From contig CADCWL010000019.1 in assembly GCA_902806405.1 (NCBI GenBank), forward strand, positions 1 to 44,225: a DNA stretch of 44,225 nt. Direction: 5' to 3'. The notes beneath the pieces are model-generated. The model saw nothing but the letters and a program-made list of their open reading frames with translations. It was not told where the DNA came from and searched no databases. The position numbers and the translations under genes were made by a program. Origin of the DNA: an uncultured Thermomicrobiales bacterium. GTDB lineage: Bacteria > Chloroflexota > Chloroflexia > Thermomicrobiales > UBA6265. Shown piece by piece: positions 1 to 8,962 of the stretch (position 1 is the stretch's first letter; every line of letters starts with the position of its first letter).

Positions 1-51
1 GACGAGGCGGATGGCAAAGAGATCTTTGGCGGTGAGGCGTCGGCCGGTCAT
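1..51 (-). CDS. Probable S9-family peptidase, N-terminal fragment
   Basis: Only the first 17 codons are in the window; the gene runs off the left edge. An ATG at 51 is preceded by a GAGGGCAGG-type ribosome binding site and gives MTGRRLTAKDLFAIRLV. The LTAKDLFAIRLV pattern is typical of the extreme N-terminus of prolyl-oligopeptidase-like serine peptidases, which usually continue with an SDPQ-SPDG beta-propeller repeat. The start codon overlaps the stop of the upstream minus-strand reading frame as ATGA. The catalytic domain is not visible, so the family call rests on a short motif only. Confidence 0.4.
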   Translation of the reverse strand, partial: MTGRRLTAKDLFAIRLV

Positions 52-690
52 CCTGCCCTCGCTCTCGTGATACCCCGATCTACCAGGACCGCGTTCGCTC
101 TCGTGACGACGTCGAACCGGGCCCGAGCGAGGGCCGTCCGCCCGATCGCCTCCCCATCTTCGTCGGAAAGGGTCCGAACATGCGCCTCGTCGGGGCCGGC
201 GAACGAGGGCGTGATCGCTCCCTTCTCGCCCTTGGGTCTCTCGTCCTCGTTGGGCGGGCATCGAAGCCGCGACCCGTAGTGCTGTGCTCGAGTCTGCGGA
301 CGGGGTTTGGACGCTGGAGCTCGGCCATCAGCCGCTCTCCCGCGGAAGAACGCCGTTGTCGGACGAGTGATCCCATCACGGGAAGCGTAGATCCGAACTG
401 ATCGTGCGCGGACCCCCGCGCGGTCGTCCCTGCACGACCAAGTCGACCGAGAACCGGGTTCCCTCTTTCTTGCCAGGCCAGGTTCCACCGGGGCGGTCAC
501 AGCAAGAAACCGCTCCCGAAGGAGTTCCCCGGTCTCGTAGCTATCTCTACGTGCGCGGGCGAGGGCTTGCGTCTCGCAGCCGTAATCCTTGTACTCCGGT
601 ACCTGTGATCGACCGACGAGCTTCCGATCCAGTACAAAGGCGCCACCCTCACAGGCGAGCGCGCTCGTGAAAGTTTGGGCACTGCCTGCC
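48..690 (-). pseudogene. Degraded coding sequence, family unknown
   Basis: No intact gene is supported between 52 and 735. Reading the minus strand, a stretch of about 690-500 reads like protein with high third-position GC, and the last 50 or so codons before the TGA at 48-50 (ending FDVVTRANAVLVDRGITRARAG-like sequence) also look coding and overlap the next start as ATGA. The middle is Arg/Ser/Pro-rich and looks out of frame. I read this as a remnant of a gene that preceded the peptidase, not as a functional gene. No family is recognised. Confidence 0.25.
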
Positions 691-735
691 GTCGCTCCGT
701 CGCGGTGGTGGTCGCGAACCAGAGGGTCATTCCTG

Positions 736-2226
736 CTAGTCGATTGTCACCGCCTCGCTCTCCAGACGGTTGACGACCATCAGCCGTGGTTCGGTCATGT
801 CCTCGATCGCGTAGCGGACCCCCTCCCGGCCGAGGCCCGATGCCTTCACACCGCCGTAGGGCATGTGGTCGATCCGGTAGGTCGGGACGTCGTTGACGAT
901 CACCCCGCCGCTCTCGATCTCCTCGAAGGCGACCAGGCTGCGTTCCAGGTTGTCCGTGAAGACGCCGGCCTGGAGGCCGTAGTCGGAGTCGTTGACGCGG
1001 CGGATCGCCTCCCCGAAGCTCTTGACGCGGGCCAGCGTCACGAGCGGGGCGAACGCCTCGCGGGAGCAGACGAAGCTCTCCGGCGGCGCGTTCTCGATCA
1101 CCGTCGGCCGGAAGAAGCGGCCTTCGGCCGCGCCGCCGGTGAGCACCCGACCCCCCTCGCCCGCCGCCTGCGTCACCCAGGCCTCGGTTCGACCGACCGC
1201 CTTGTCGTCGATCATCGGGCCGAGCTCGGTGGTGCGATCGAGCGGGTCTCCCATTTTGATCGCTTCCGCTGCTGCGACGAGACCATCTCGGAAGCGGTCG
1301 TAGACCCGCTCGTGGACGAAGGCGCGCTGGACGGAGATGCAGACCTGGCCGGCGTAGGCGAAGGCGCCGAAGGCGACCCGCTTGACGGCGAAGTCGAGGT
1401 CCGCGGCCTCGTCGACGATCACCCCGGCGTTGCCCCCGAGTTCCAGCACGACCGGCTTTGCCCCGGCCCGCCGCTTCATGTCCCAGCCCACATCTGGCGA
1501 GCCGGTGAAGGAGAGAAGCTTGAAGCGCTCGTCGCCGACCATCACGTCGCCGACCTCGCGGTCCATCGGCAGGACGCTGACGGCTCCCTTCGGAACCCCC
1601 GCCCCGTCCAGGATTTCCGCGACGAGCAGCATCGTCAGCGGGTCCTTGGACGGCGGCTTGAGCACGATCGGGTTTCCGGCGGCGAGCGCGGGCGCAAGCT
1701 TGTGCAGGGCCAGGTTGAGCGGGAAGTTGAACGGCGAGATGCCGGCAACGGGACCGATCGGGAAGCGGCGCACGATGCCGAAGCGTCCCTTCGAGGAGGG
1801 TAGGAGGTCGAGCGGGATGACGTCCCCGGCGATCCGCTTCGCCTCCTCGGCCGCGGTCTCCAGGGTGAAAACGCCGCGATCGGTCTCCACCTCCGCTTCG
1901 CGGATTGGCTTGCCGGCCTCGCGCACGATCAGGCGCGCAACCTCGTCGCGCCGCGCCTTCAGCCCGGTGGCGACCGCTTGAAGGAGGGCGACCCGTTCGT
2001 AGACGGGCATCGCCCGCATGATCCGGGCGGCTCCCCGGGCGGCGAGGATCGCCTGTTCGAGCTGCTCGCGGGACGCCTGGAAGGTGATGCCGACGATCTC
2101 GCCGTCGAACGGGTTTCTAACCGCGAGTGGGCTATCCGACTCGACCCATTCACCGGCGAGATAGATGGGGAATCGCTTGGCGTGGCCCGCGCCGGCGCTT
2201 GGGGTGGGCCGAACCGTGGTCGCCAC
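736..2226 (-). CDS. NAD(P)-dependent aldehyde dehydrogenase
   Basis: A 496-residue aldehyde dehydrogenase that oxidises an aldehyde to the acid with NAD(P)+ in the cytoplasm. The catalytic Cys is at about 296 (GQVCISVQR), the general-base Glu at about 262 (LELGGNAG), the oxyanion Asn at about 167 (SPFNFPLN) and the cofactor-binding Lys at about 190 (VLKPPSKDP). The length is normal for the family. The frame stays open much further upstream across nuoI, but GTG at 2226 is the likely start: GGAGGAT lies just before it and homology begins there. It is third in a minus-strand group after nuoG and nuoI (89-nt gap to nuoI). Sequence style resembles lactaldehyde, succinate-semialdehyde and GapN-type enzymes; the substrate cannot be assigned. 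Confidence 0.93.
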   Translation of the reverse strand: MATTVRPTPSAGAGHAKRFPIYLAGEWVESDSPLAVRNPFDGEIVGITFQASREQLEQAILAARGAARIMRAMPVYERVALLQAVATGLKARRDEVARLIVREAGKPIREAEVETDRGVFTLETAAEEAKRIAGDVIPLDLLPSSKGRFGIVRRFPIGPVAGISPFNFPLNLALHKLAPALAAGNPIVLKPPSKDPLTMLLVAEILDGAGVPKGAVSVLPMDREVGDVMVGDERFKLLSFTGSPDVGWDMKRRAGAKPVVLELGGNAGVIVDEAADLDFAVKRVAFGAFAYAGQVCISVQRAFVHERVYDRFRDGLVAAAEAIKMGDPLDRTTELGPMIDDKAVGRTEAWVTQAAGEGGRVLTGGAAEGRFFRPTVIENAPPESFVCSREAFAPLVTLARVKSFGEAIRRVNDSDYGLQAGVFTDNLERSLVAFEEIESGGVIVNDVPTYRIDHMPYGGVKASGLGREGVRYAIEDMTEPRLMVVNRLESEAVTID

Positions 2227-2315
2227 TGGGGATCCTCCTCGGTTGCCGCGGGGGCCATTCGCATCGCGGCCCCCGACGTGAGATGGGGGCCGGTGACGAC
2301 GATCCTGGCTGATGG

Positions 2316-2822
2316 CTACCGCTTCAGGCCGAGCAAGTTTTTCCCGTCCTCCGAGCCCGACCATGCGTCCGCGACGCCCCCGAACTCGCCGGTGCCGCTC
2401 TCCCACCAGTTGGGCAGCTGACCGCCGATCGTGGACAGCTCGGTCTTCGTGTAGATCAGGCCGTCGCGGTCCTGGACGGTCAGCTCGTACTCCTTGCTCA
2501 TCGTGATCGCGTCGACCGGGCAGACCTGGGCGCAGAGCCCGCAGAACATGCAGCGGCCGGCGCGGAGGATGAATTCGCCCAGCTCCCGGTCGCCCTCCTC
2601 GGAGGGGACGACGTGCATCTCCAGGCAGGAGGTCGGGCAGATCCGGGCGCAGAGCCCGCAGGCGACGCAGAGCGCCTCGCCGGTGTCCGGATCTGTCCGC
2701 AAGGACGGTAATCCGCGAAAGCGCGGAGCCACGCTCCGCTTCTCGTCCGGGTACTGGATGGTCACGTTCGGACGGATCATCCGCTTGATCGTGACCCCGA
2801 ACCCCTTGACCTCGTCGAACAT
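2316..2822 (-). CDS. nuoI: NADH-quinone oxidoreductase subunit I (NuoI)
   Basis: A 168-residue ferredoxin-like subunit that carries two [4Fe-4S] clusters (N6a/N6b) in the peripheral arm of respiratory complex I. The first cluster motif is CVACGLCARICP (C52, C55, C58, C62) and the second CMFCGLCAQVCP (C91, C94, C97, C101). The start is the ATG at 2822, with AAAGGA five bases upstream; the frame remains open further upstream without family homology. It follows nuoG by 61 nt. The usual neighbour nuoH is absent between them, so this is either a partial complex I cluster or a dedicated nuoG-nuoI pair. Confidence 0.92.
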   Translation of the reverse strand: MFDEVKGFGVTIKRMIRPNVTIQYPDEKRSVAPRFRGLPSLRTDPDTGEALCVACGLCARICPTSCLEMHVVPSEEGDRELGEFILRAGRCMFCGLCAQVCPVDAITMSKEYELTVQDRDGLIYTKTELSTIGGQLPNWWESGTGEFGGVADAWSGSEDGKNLLGLKR

Positions 2823-2883
2823 CACGTTCCTTTCGGGCCCGGCCCGAGACCAAATGATGGGCCCGGCTGTGATCGGGAGAGCG

Positions 2884-5343
2884 TCACCGGGCAGGGCCGG
2901 CCACGGCAAGGGTCGGCCGAAGCCCGGCCCCCCCCTGTGCGTCGATAGAGAGGATCGGCGTGCCGGCGTCGGCGAAGGAGCCGGAGGGAACGTTGATGCC
3001 GTTGCGCTCCAGCCGGGCGTAGTTCACCCCACCGTAACCCGGGACGAGGCGGGCGATCTCGGCCATCACCTGCGCCGGATGACGGTGGTCGAGACCGTAG
3101 CCGAGGCGACGCGCCAGGCGGGAGACGATCTCCGTGCCGCCCTGCGCCTCCCCCATCGCCGGCACAGCCGCCCGCACGCGCTGCACGGTGCGGTCGAAAT
3201 TGGTAAAGGTGCCATCCTTCTCCATCGCCATCGCCAGCGGCAGCACCGCGTGGGCCCGCCGGGCGAGCGGCGAGTCGAAGTGGTCGGCGACGACCAGGTA
3301 CTCGAGCTTCGGCAGCGCCGCCGCCAGTCGAGAGTCGATCTCCGTGAAGCGGCCACCCATAGGGTTTTCCACCAAGAGCGCCCTGATCCGGCCCTGCTCG
3401 ATGGCCTCCGCCAGACCCTCGTTGCCGATTCCGCGGCCGCCGGGCAGCCGACGAACGGGAACGAAACCGTTGCTCGTCGTCGCCCGGTCAGCCCAGCGGG
3501 GCAACCAGGCCGCTTCGAACCGCTGGCGCAGCTCGGAGTCCCCGACGTCGCCGCCGCCCGGGAAGAACGCAGGATGCGCCCCCATGTCGGTCGCGCCCTG
3601 GTAATTGGCCGGTCCACGGAGCGAGGCAAGACCGCCGCCGGCACGCCCGAGATTCCCGGTCAGGATCGCCAGATTGGCGCATGCGGCGGCGATCGCGGTC
3701 GGGTCGCCGTCCGCGTCGGAGACGCCGGCTTCACCCTGATGGGCGACGGTGTTGTAGAGGAGCGCCGGTGGGTAGCCGCCCTCCGGCCTCGGCCGATTGA
3801 GACCGACGCCGCCCGTGGCATAGAGGATCGCCGCCTCCCGGATGCGTCCCTCGTCGATGCCGGTGATCGCGGCCACGTCGGCCGCCCCGTAGCCGCCGAG
3901 GCCGTCGCGCCACGCCGCGGCGCTGGCGGCGCTGCCATCCTCAGCCGCCAAGCCGAGGACACCGATCTCCCGGGCGATACCGTGGAGCAGAACCTCGGTG
4001 GTGCCGGGCGTCGGCTTCAGCCAGAGGGCGGCACGGTGGCAGAGCGGGTACTCGTCCTGGCTGACGACGACGTAGCGAGCCTCGCGGTAGAGGAGCGAGT
4101 GGTAGAACCAGTAGGAGGCGATCGGCTCGGTCTTGCCCAGGTCCGGCCCCACCACGAGGCCGGCCTTCACGTCGGTGAGAAGCTCCTGCATGTTGTTGGT
4201 GTTCGAGACGTCTCGGCCGAGGGCCGCACGGACGGCTCGCTCCACGCCAACCTGGCCCTGCGTCAGGTGGCGGTCGATGTTCGGGCTGCCCATCACGGCC
4301 CGGGTGAACTGCTGGAGCAGATAGACCTCTTCATTGGTCGCGTCCGGCGAGGCGAGGGCGGCGAACTGGTCCCCCTGATAGTGGGCCAGGGTCTCGGCCA
4401 CGGTGTCGATCGCCTCGTCCCACGTCACCTCGTAGGACTGGCCGGCCGCGACGCCGTCCCGATCGCGCAGGATCGGGTAGAAGAGCCGGTCCGGGTGCTG
4501 GACCTGCTCGTACCCCCACTTGCCCCGCTCGCAGGTGTAGCCGTGGTTGACCCCCCGCTCCCAGAGATGGGTGGTGCGGCGAACCAGTCCCTTGTTCGAT
4601 TCGACGTTGAGGGTGCAGCCGACGTCGCAGTAGCCGCAGATCGTCTCGGTGGAGTCCATCTCCCACGGATGGTGACCGAAGTGGCGGTCGGTCAGCGCAC
4701 CCACCGGGCAGACCGCGATGCACATCCCGCAGTGCGTGCAGCTCGTGTCGGTCAGGTCCTGCCCGAAGGCGGGGGAGATGCTCGCCTCCAACGAGCGGCT
4801 CGTCGCCTCGATCGCAGTGACGCCGATCATCTCGTCGCAGACGCGGGTGCACCGCTGGCACATGATGCAGCGGTCCCACTTGTAGTCGATCAGCTCGCTG
4901 AAGTGCTCGTACGCCTGGGCAAGCTTCGGCCGCCGGTAGGGATTGGCGTTGACGTTGTGGAGGTAGGTGTTGTCCTGGAGGTAGCACTCCCCCGACTTGT
5001 CGCAGGTCGGGCAGTCGAGCGCATGGTCGATCAGGTACATCTGGAGGATGTACTGCCGGGCCTGGATCACCTCCGGCGAGTGGGTAAGGACCTCCATCCC
5101 CTCTGCCAAGGGGGTGGCGCAGGACTCGATCAGGCCGCCCCGCTTGCCAAGGATCTGGACCGTGCAGATACGGCAGGAGCCCCAGGGCCGCATCATCGGC
5201 TGGTAACAGAGGTTCGGGATCTCGATCCCCGACATGCGGGCGGCTTCGAGGATGAACGTCCCGGCCGGGACCGTTACCGCCTGCCCGTTGATCGTGCCGG
5301 TGACCATCTTGGTGTCGGTAGCGGGACGGGCCGCGGTGACCAT
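2884..5343 (-). CDS. nuoG: NADH-quinone oxidoreductase subunit G (NuoG-like)
   Basis: An 819-residue iron-sulfur/molybdopterin-fold protein. In order: a [2Fe-2S] site (C46, C57, C60, C75), a His-Cys [4Fe-4S] site (H107, C111, C114, C120), two ferredoxin clusters (C159-C169 and C202-C212), an N7-type Cys set (C236, C239, C243, C271), then a molybdopterin oxidoreductase domain. In formate dehydrogenases the segment after the N7 site carries a catalytic Cys or Sec followed by His; here the equivalent reads NIDRHLTQGQ, so formate chemistry is unlikely and NuoG is the better name. The C-terminal half keeps a formate-dehydrogenase-like GNLGRAGGG and NYQGATDMG signature. ATG at 5343 is chosen although its ribosome site is weak. 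No nuoE or nuoF lies upstream. Confidence 0.88.
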   Translation of the reverse strand: MVTAARPATDTKMVTGTINGQAVTVPAGTFILEAARMSGIEIPNLCYQPMMRPWGSCRICTVQILGKRGGLIESCATPLAEGMEVLTHSPEVIQARQYILQMYLIDHALDCPTCDKSGECYLQDNTYLHNVNANPYRRPKLAQAYEHFSELIDYKWDRCIMCQRCTRVCDEMIGVTAIEATSRSLEASISPAFGQDLTDTSCTHCGMCIAVCPVGALTDRHFGHHPWEMDSTETICGYCDVGCTLNVESNKGLVRRTTHLWERGVNHGYTCERGKWGYEQVQHPDRLFYPILRDRDGVAAGQSYEVTWDEAIDTVAETLAHYQGDQFAALASPDATNEEVYLLQQFTRAVMGSPNIDRHLTQGQVGVERAVRAALGRDVSNTNNMQELLTDVKAGLVVGPDLGKTEPIASYWFYHSLLYREARYVVVSQDEYPLCHRAALWLKPTPGTTEVLLHGIAREIGVLGLAAEDGSAASAAAWRDGLGGYGAADVAAITGIDEGRIREAAILYATGGVGLNRPRPEGGYPPALLYNTVAHQGEAGVSDADGDPTAIAAACANLAILTGNLGRAGGGLASLRGPANYQGATDMGAHPAFFPGGGDVGDSELRQRFEAAWLPRWADRATTSNGFVPVRRLPGGRGIGNEGLAEAIEQGRIRALLVENPMGGRFTEIDSRLAAALPKLEYLVVADHFDSPLARRAHAVLPLAMAMEKDGTFTNFDRTVQRVRAAVPAMGEAQGGTEIVSRLARRLGYGLDHRHPAQVMAEIARLVPGYGGVNYARLERNGINVPSGSFADAGTPILSIDAQGGAGLRPTLAVAGPAR

Positions 5344-5476
5344 GCTCTGGCAATCGCCTCTCTGTCGGGAACCGACGGGCTGAAAAGTGCATTGGTGGGG
5401 AAACGGTGCGGAAGGCGCCCGGGAGTCACCTGGAGGGGCCAAAATCCGGGCACCGATCCACCCGGGAAACGAGCCG

Positions 5477-5485
5477 AGTCTACCA
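5477..5485 (-). promoter_or_regulatory. Possible extended -10 element for nuoG
   Basis: The minus strand reads TGGTAGACT here, a TGn motif joined to a TAGACT -10 hexamer, about 130 bases upstream of the nuoG start. No good -35 was found. The intergenic space 5344-5616 is divergent, and a plus-strand -10-like TATCCT at 5540-5545 could serve gatB. Confidence 0.3.
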
Positions 5486-5616
5486 TAGAGGGGGTCGGAA
5501 ATCGGGTCTTTTGACTGCGGCTCGGCAACCGTGCCGTGGTATCCTGATGCGATTTCGGTAGCCCGTCTTTCGGTCCCCGGGGGTGATCGAGGGTCGGGCC
5601 GTCAGCGAGGGTGACG

Positions 5617-7083
5617 GTGGAGAGCGGCGGCGGGGACCGTTTCGAGATGGTGATCGGGTTGGAGGTGCACGCCCAGCTTCTGACCCACTCCAAGATGTAC
5701 TGCGGCTGCGCCGCCCGCTACGCCGACGCCGCGCCGAACAGCCACGTCTGCGCCGTTTGCGCCGGCCTCCCCGGGGCGCTTCCCGTGATGAACCGGGCGG
5801 CGGTCGAATTCTGCATCCTGACCGGCCTCGCCCTCGGCGCGGAGATCCCCGGCTTCTGCAAGCTCGACCGCAAGAACTACGTCTACCCGGACCTCCCGAA
5901 GGGCTACCAGATCTCGCAGTACGATCTGCCGCTCTGCATCGGCGGCGCGCTCGAGTTCGCTTCCGAGGGCGCGCCGAAGCGGGCGGGCATCACCCGCGTC
6001 CACATCGAGGAGGACACCGGTCGCCTTGTCCACCGTGCCGGCGCCCCCGGGGACGAGGTAAGCCTTGTCGACCTCAACCGCTCGGGCGTGCCGTTGATGG
6101 AGATCGTCGGCGAGCCGGATCTCCGCTCGCCCGCCGAGGCAGCCGACTACCTCGTTGCCCTCCGCCAGACACTGCGCTATGTTGGCGCATCCACCGGCAA
6201 CATGGAGGAGGGCGCCTTTCGCTGCGACGCGAACGTCTCCGTCCGGGAGCGGGGCGCGCCGCTCGGCGCCAAGGTTGAGGTCAAGAACATGAACTCCTTT
6301 CGCGCCGTCGAGCGCGCGCTCCGCTTCGAAGAGGAGCGGCAGCGGGCAGTCCTGGCGGAAGGAGGTTCGATCGCGCAGGAGACGCGCGGCTGGGTCGAGG
6401 CCAGTGGCGTGACCGTCTCCCAGCGGACGAAGGAGCAGGCGCACGACTACCGCTACTTCCCGGAGCCAGACTTGCCGCCGCTGACGATCTCGGCCGAGAT
6501 GGTCGCGGAGATCCGGGACCGGCTGCCGGAGCTGCCCGGGGCGCGGCGCGACCGCTTCGCTTCCCGCTACGGTCTCGACGCGAAGGAGATCGAGACTCTC
6601 ACCGCGGAGCGGGAGGTCGCCGACGTCTTCGAGGCGGTGGTTGGTCCGGACGGCACGGCCGAGGCAGCACGGAGGGCGGCGAATTGGATCGTGAACGACG
6701 TCATGGGGCTGCAACGCGCCCGTGGCCTGCCGCCCGAGCAGCTGCCCATCAATGCTGCCCAACTCCGCGATTTGCTCGACGCGGTCGCCGCCGGTGAGCT
6801 GAGCGCCCGGGCCGCCAAGGAAGTCCTTCCCCGTATCGCCGACGGCGAGCTGCCCCGGGCGGCGGCTGGTCGCCTGAACCTGCTCGCGCTCGACGACGAG
6901 GAGGTGGTCCGGTCGGCCGTCACGGACGCGCTGGCGGCGAGCCCGTCGGCGGTCGCCGATTTCCGAGCCGGCAAGAAGGCGGCGATGGGCCGCCTGATCG
7001 GCGAGACGATGAAGCGGACCGGGGGGCGCGCCAAACCGGAGCAGGTGCGGATGCTGCTGGAAGAAGCGTTGACGGAGTCGTAG
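5617..7083 (+). CDS. gatB: Aspartyl/glutamyl-tRNA(Asn/Gln) amidotransferase subunit B
   Basis: GatB (about 488 residues) forms GatCAB with GatA and GatC. It phosphorylates or activates misacylated Glu-tRNA(Gln)/Asp-tRNA(Asn) and amidates it with ammonia from GatA. The [10 protein letters not shown] start motif, the zinc-type Cys motif (CGC then CAVCAGLPG) and the [18 protein letters not shown] motif are all present, followed by the helical and YqeY-like tail domain. Length is normal. GTG at 5617 has GAGG six bases upstream; GTG at 5611 in the same frame is the alternative but its site is too close. gatA and gatC are not adjacent, as is common. Confidence 0.96.
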   Translation: MESGGGDRFEMVIGLEVHAQLLTHSKMYCGCAARYADAAPNSHVCAVCAGLPGALPVMNRAAVEFCILTGLALGAEIPGFCKLDRKNYVYPDLPKGYQISQYDLPLCIGGALEFASEGAPKRAGITRVHIEEDTGRLVHRAGAPGDEVSLVDLNRSGVPLMEIVGEPDLRSPAEAADYLVALRQTLRYVGASTGNMEEGAFRCDANVSVRERGAPLGAKVEVKNMNSFRAVERALRFEEERQRAVLAEGGSIAQETRGWVEASGVTVSQRTKEQAHDYRYFPEPDLPPLTISAEMVAEIRDRLPELPGARRDRFASRYGLDAKEIETLTAEREVADVFEAVVGPDGTAEAARRAANWIVNDVMGLQRARGLPPEQLPINAAQLRDLLDAVAAGELSARAAKEVLPRIADGELPRAAAGRLNLLALDDEEVVRSAVTDALAASPSAVADFRAGKKAAMGRLIGETMKRTGGRAKPEQVRMLLEEALTES

Positions 7084-7172
7084 CTCGGATTCGTACCGGC
7101 GGCCGGTTGGACGGTCGTACAGCGGGCGAGGGCTCGAAGCGGAGCCGCGCTCGACGGAAGGATAGCGAAACG

Positions 7173-8474
7173 ATGGCGGTCGAGACGTTGACGAGGGAGA
7201 CGGCGGTCGAATCGTCTCAGCTATCGCACCACGAGCGCGACCTGTTCGAGGTCGCCGTCGAGCAGTTCGAGATCGCGGCGGACGTGCTCGGTCTCGACGA
7301 TGGGATGCGCCGCGTCCTCAGCTGCTGCCAGCGCGAGTTGACGGTCAATTTCCCGGTGGAGATGGACGACGGGTCCGTCCAGGTCTTCACGGGGCACCGC
7401 GTTCAGCACAACACCGGCCCGGGACCAACCAAGGGGGGCATCCGGTACCATCAAAACGTCACCCTGGCCGAGGTGAAGGCGCTGGCGATGTGGATGACCT
7501 GGAAATGCGCCGTGGTCGGTCTCCCCTTCGGGGGGGCGAAGGGCGGCGTCCAGGTCAACCCGAAGCTCCTCTCGCGTACCGAGCTGCAAAACCTGACCCG
7601 ACGCTACACCACCGAGATCCAGCCGATGATCGGGCAGAACAAGGACATTCCGGCACCCGACGTCAACACCAACCCCCAGGTGATGGCCTGGTTGATGGAC
7701 ACCTACTCGATGAACGTCGGCTACTCCGTGCCGGGGGTGACGACCGGCAAGCCGCTCGTCCTCGGCGGCTCTGAGGGGCGCAACGAGGCGACCGGACGAG
7801 GTTGCGTCTTCGCCGTGGAGCAGGCGGCGAAAACGCTCGGAATGGACTTGACCGGGAGCCGAACCGTCGTTCAGGGGTTCGGCAACGCCGGCGCCGTCGC
7901 CGCCCGCCTGATGGCCGAGCTTGGGTCGAAGGTGGTTGCCGTCAGCGACTCCCGCGGCGGCACGCACAATCCGAACGGGCTCGATCTCGCGGCCGTCGCC
8001 GCTCACAAGGCGCGGACCGGCAGCGTCTCCGGCTTCCGAGAAGGGGAGGATGTCGCCAACGACGATCTGCTCCTGCTCGACTGCGATGTCCTGATCCCGG
8101 CCGCCCTCGAAGGGCAAATCACCGGCGAGAACGCGACGAGGATCACCGCCCGCATCATCGCCGAAGCCGCCAACGGTCCGACGCTGCCGGAGGCCGACAC
8201 GATCCTCTACGACCGCGGCGTCTTCGTCCTGCCGGACATCTTTGCCAACGCCGGCGGCGTCACCGTCTCCTACTTCGAGTGGGTCCAGGACCTGCAGGCC
8301 TTTCCCTGGACGGAGCAGGAGGTCAACCAGCGCCTCCGCCAGATCATGACCCGCGCGTACGAGGCCGTCCACGAGACGTCCCAGAAATACAAGGTCCACA
8401 TGCGGACCGCCGCCCTCGCTCGCGGCATCGCGCGCGTCGCGGAGCTGAACGAGCTGCGGGGGATTTATCCGTAG
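7173..8474 (+). CDS. Glu/Leu/Phe/Val-family dehydrogenase, likely glutamate dehydrogenase
   Basis: A 433-residue hexameric-type amino acid dehydrogenase that interconverts glutamate and 2-oxoglutarate plus ammonium using NAD(P). It has GPTKGGIRYH (substrate Lys87), GGAKGGV (catalytic Lys123) and PAPDVNTN (catalytic Asp), then a Rossmann domain with GFGNAGAVAARL and a C-terminal helix region. Length and order match GdhA/GudB enzymes. ATG at 7173 is preceded by GGAAGGA at a slightly long spacing; the frame is open upstream but that part is Arg/Ser-rich with no homology. It sits 89 nt after gatB and may be co-transcribed with it. Confidence 0.95.
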   Translation: MAVETLTRETAVESSQLSHHERDLFEVAVEQFEIAADVLGLDDGMRRVLSCCQRELTVNFPVEMDDGSVQVFTGHRVQHNTGPGPTKGGIRYHQNVTLAEVKALAMWMTWKCAVVGLPFGGAKGGVQVNPKLLSRTELQNLTRRYTTEIQPMIGQNKDIPAPDVNTNPQVMAWLMDTYSMNVGYSVPGVTTGKPLVLGGSEGRNEATGRGCVFAVEQAAKTLGMDLTGSRTVVQGFGNAGAVAARLMAELGSKVVAVSDSRGGTHNPNGLDLAAVAAHKARTGSVSGFREGEDVANDDLLLLDCDVLIPAALEGQITGENATRITARIIAEAANGPTLPEADTILYDRGVFVLPDIFANAGGVTVSYFEWVQDLQAFPWTEQEVNQRLRQIMTRAYEAVHETSQKYKVHMRTAALARGIARVAELNELRGIYP

Positions 8475-8962
8475 GATTGCAATCTGACGCTACGCGGGAG
8501 CGGCGTACCGCCTCCACCCCCCGACGACTGCGCCGTTTCCCGCGCGGTCCCCGATCGATCCGCTTCTCCGTTCATTCCCGGCCCCGCCTTCCGGCGCGGT
8601 CCATCCGTTCCCCGTTCCGCGGTCGTTCTGCTGTCGTTCTAATGGAGAGACTTGACTCCGGAGCAGGTTCGGGAGAGAGTAGTCCTTCGGCAGAGTGACG
8701 GCCATGCGGAGCGCCGCGACGTCCGGCGCCGGAGACCGGAGACGCGCGGGACCGGGACCTGGGAAACCAAGGGTGCCGCATCCGGCCACGCATCGGCGTG
8801 GGCTTAGATCGCGCGTCCCGCTGCTCGTGTCGCGGATCCGGTTCCGCCGGGGACGGATCGCGGAGAGTCGATGGCGCTATCGAGACGCGGACCACCCTTG
8901 GGAAGGGAGCCACGGATCCGGGCCCGGCTCCAGCGACGTCACGACCCATCTCAAGGTCCGGA
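8475..8962. other. Convergent intergenic region, no gene seen
   Basis: This 488-base space lies between the 3' ends of the glutamate dehydrogenase (plus) and a trkA-type gene (minus). No frame has convincing start, ribosome site and homology. It is rich in short inverted repeats. Two short sequences resemble T-box cores (plus strand near 8766-8782, minus strand near 8888-8905), but no amino-acid or aminoacyl-tRNA synthetase gene lies downstream of either. Confidence 0.5.

Noticed and set aside
589..1803. Long plus-strand open frame opposite the aldehyde dehydrogenase
   Set aside because: It is the high-GC mirror of the dehydrogenase gene, with no ribosome site or homology.
2884..5343. Formate dehydrogenase alpha subunit
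   Set aside because: Cluster set would fit, but the catalytic Cys/Sec-His motif is absent, and nuoI follows directly, so NuoG is preferred.
2494..5514. 1006-codon plus-strand open frame opposite nuoG
   Set aside because: Antisense frame created by GC bias; composition is Arg/Gly/Val-rich with no domain signatures, while the minus strand has full NuoG motifs.
8888..8905. Minus-strand T-box riboswitch
   Set aside because: The core lacks one base and the strand downstream runs into the end of the glutamate dehydrogenase gene, with no target gene.
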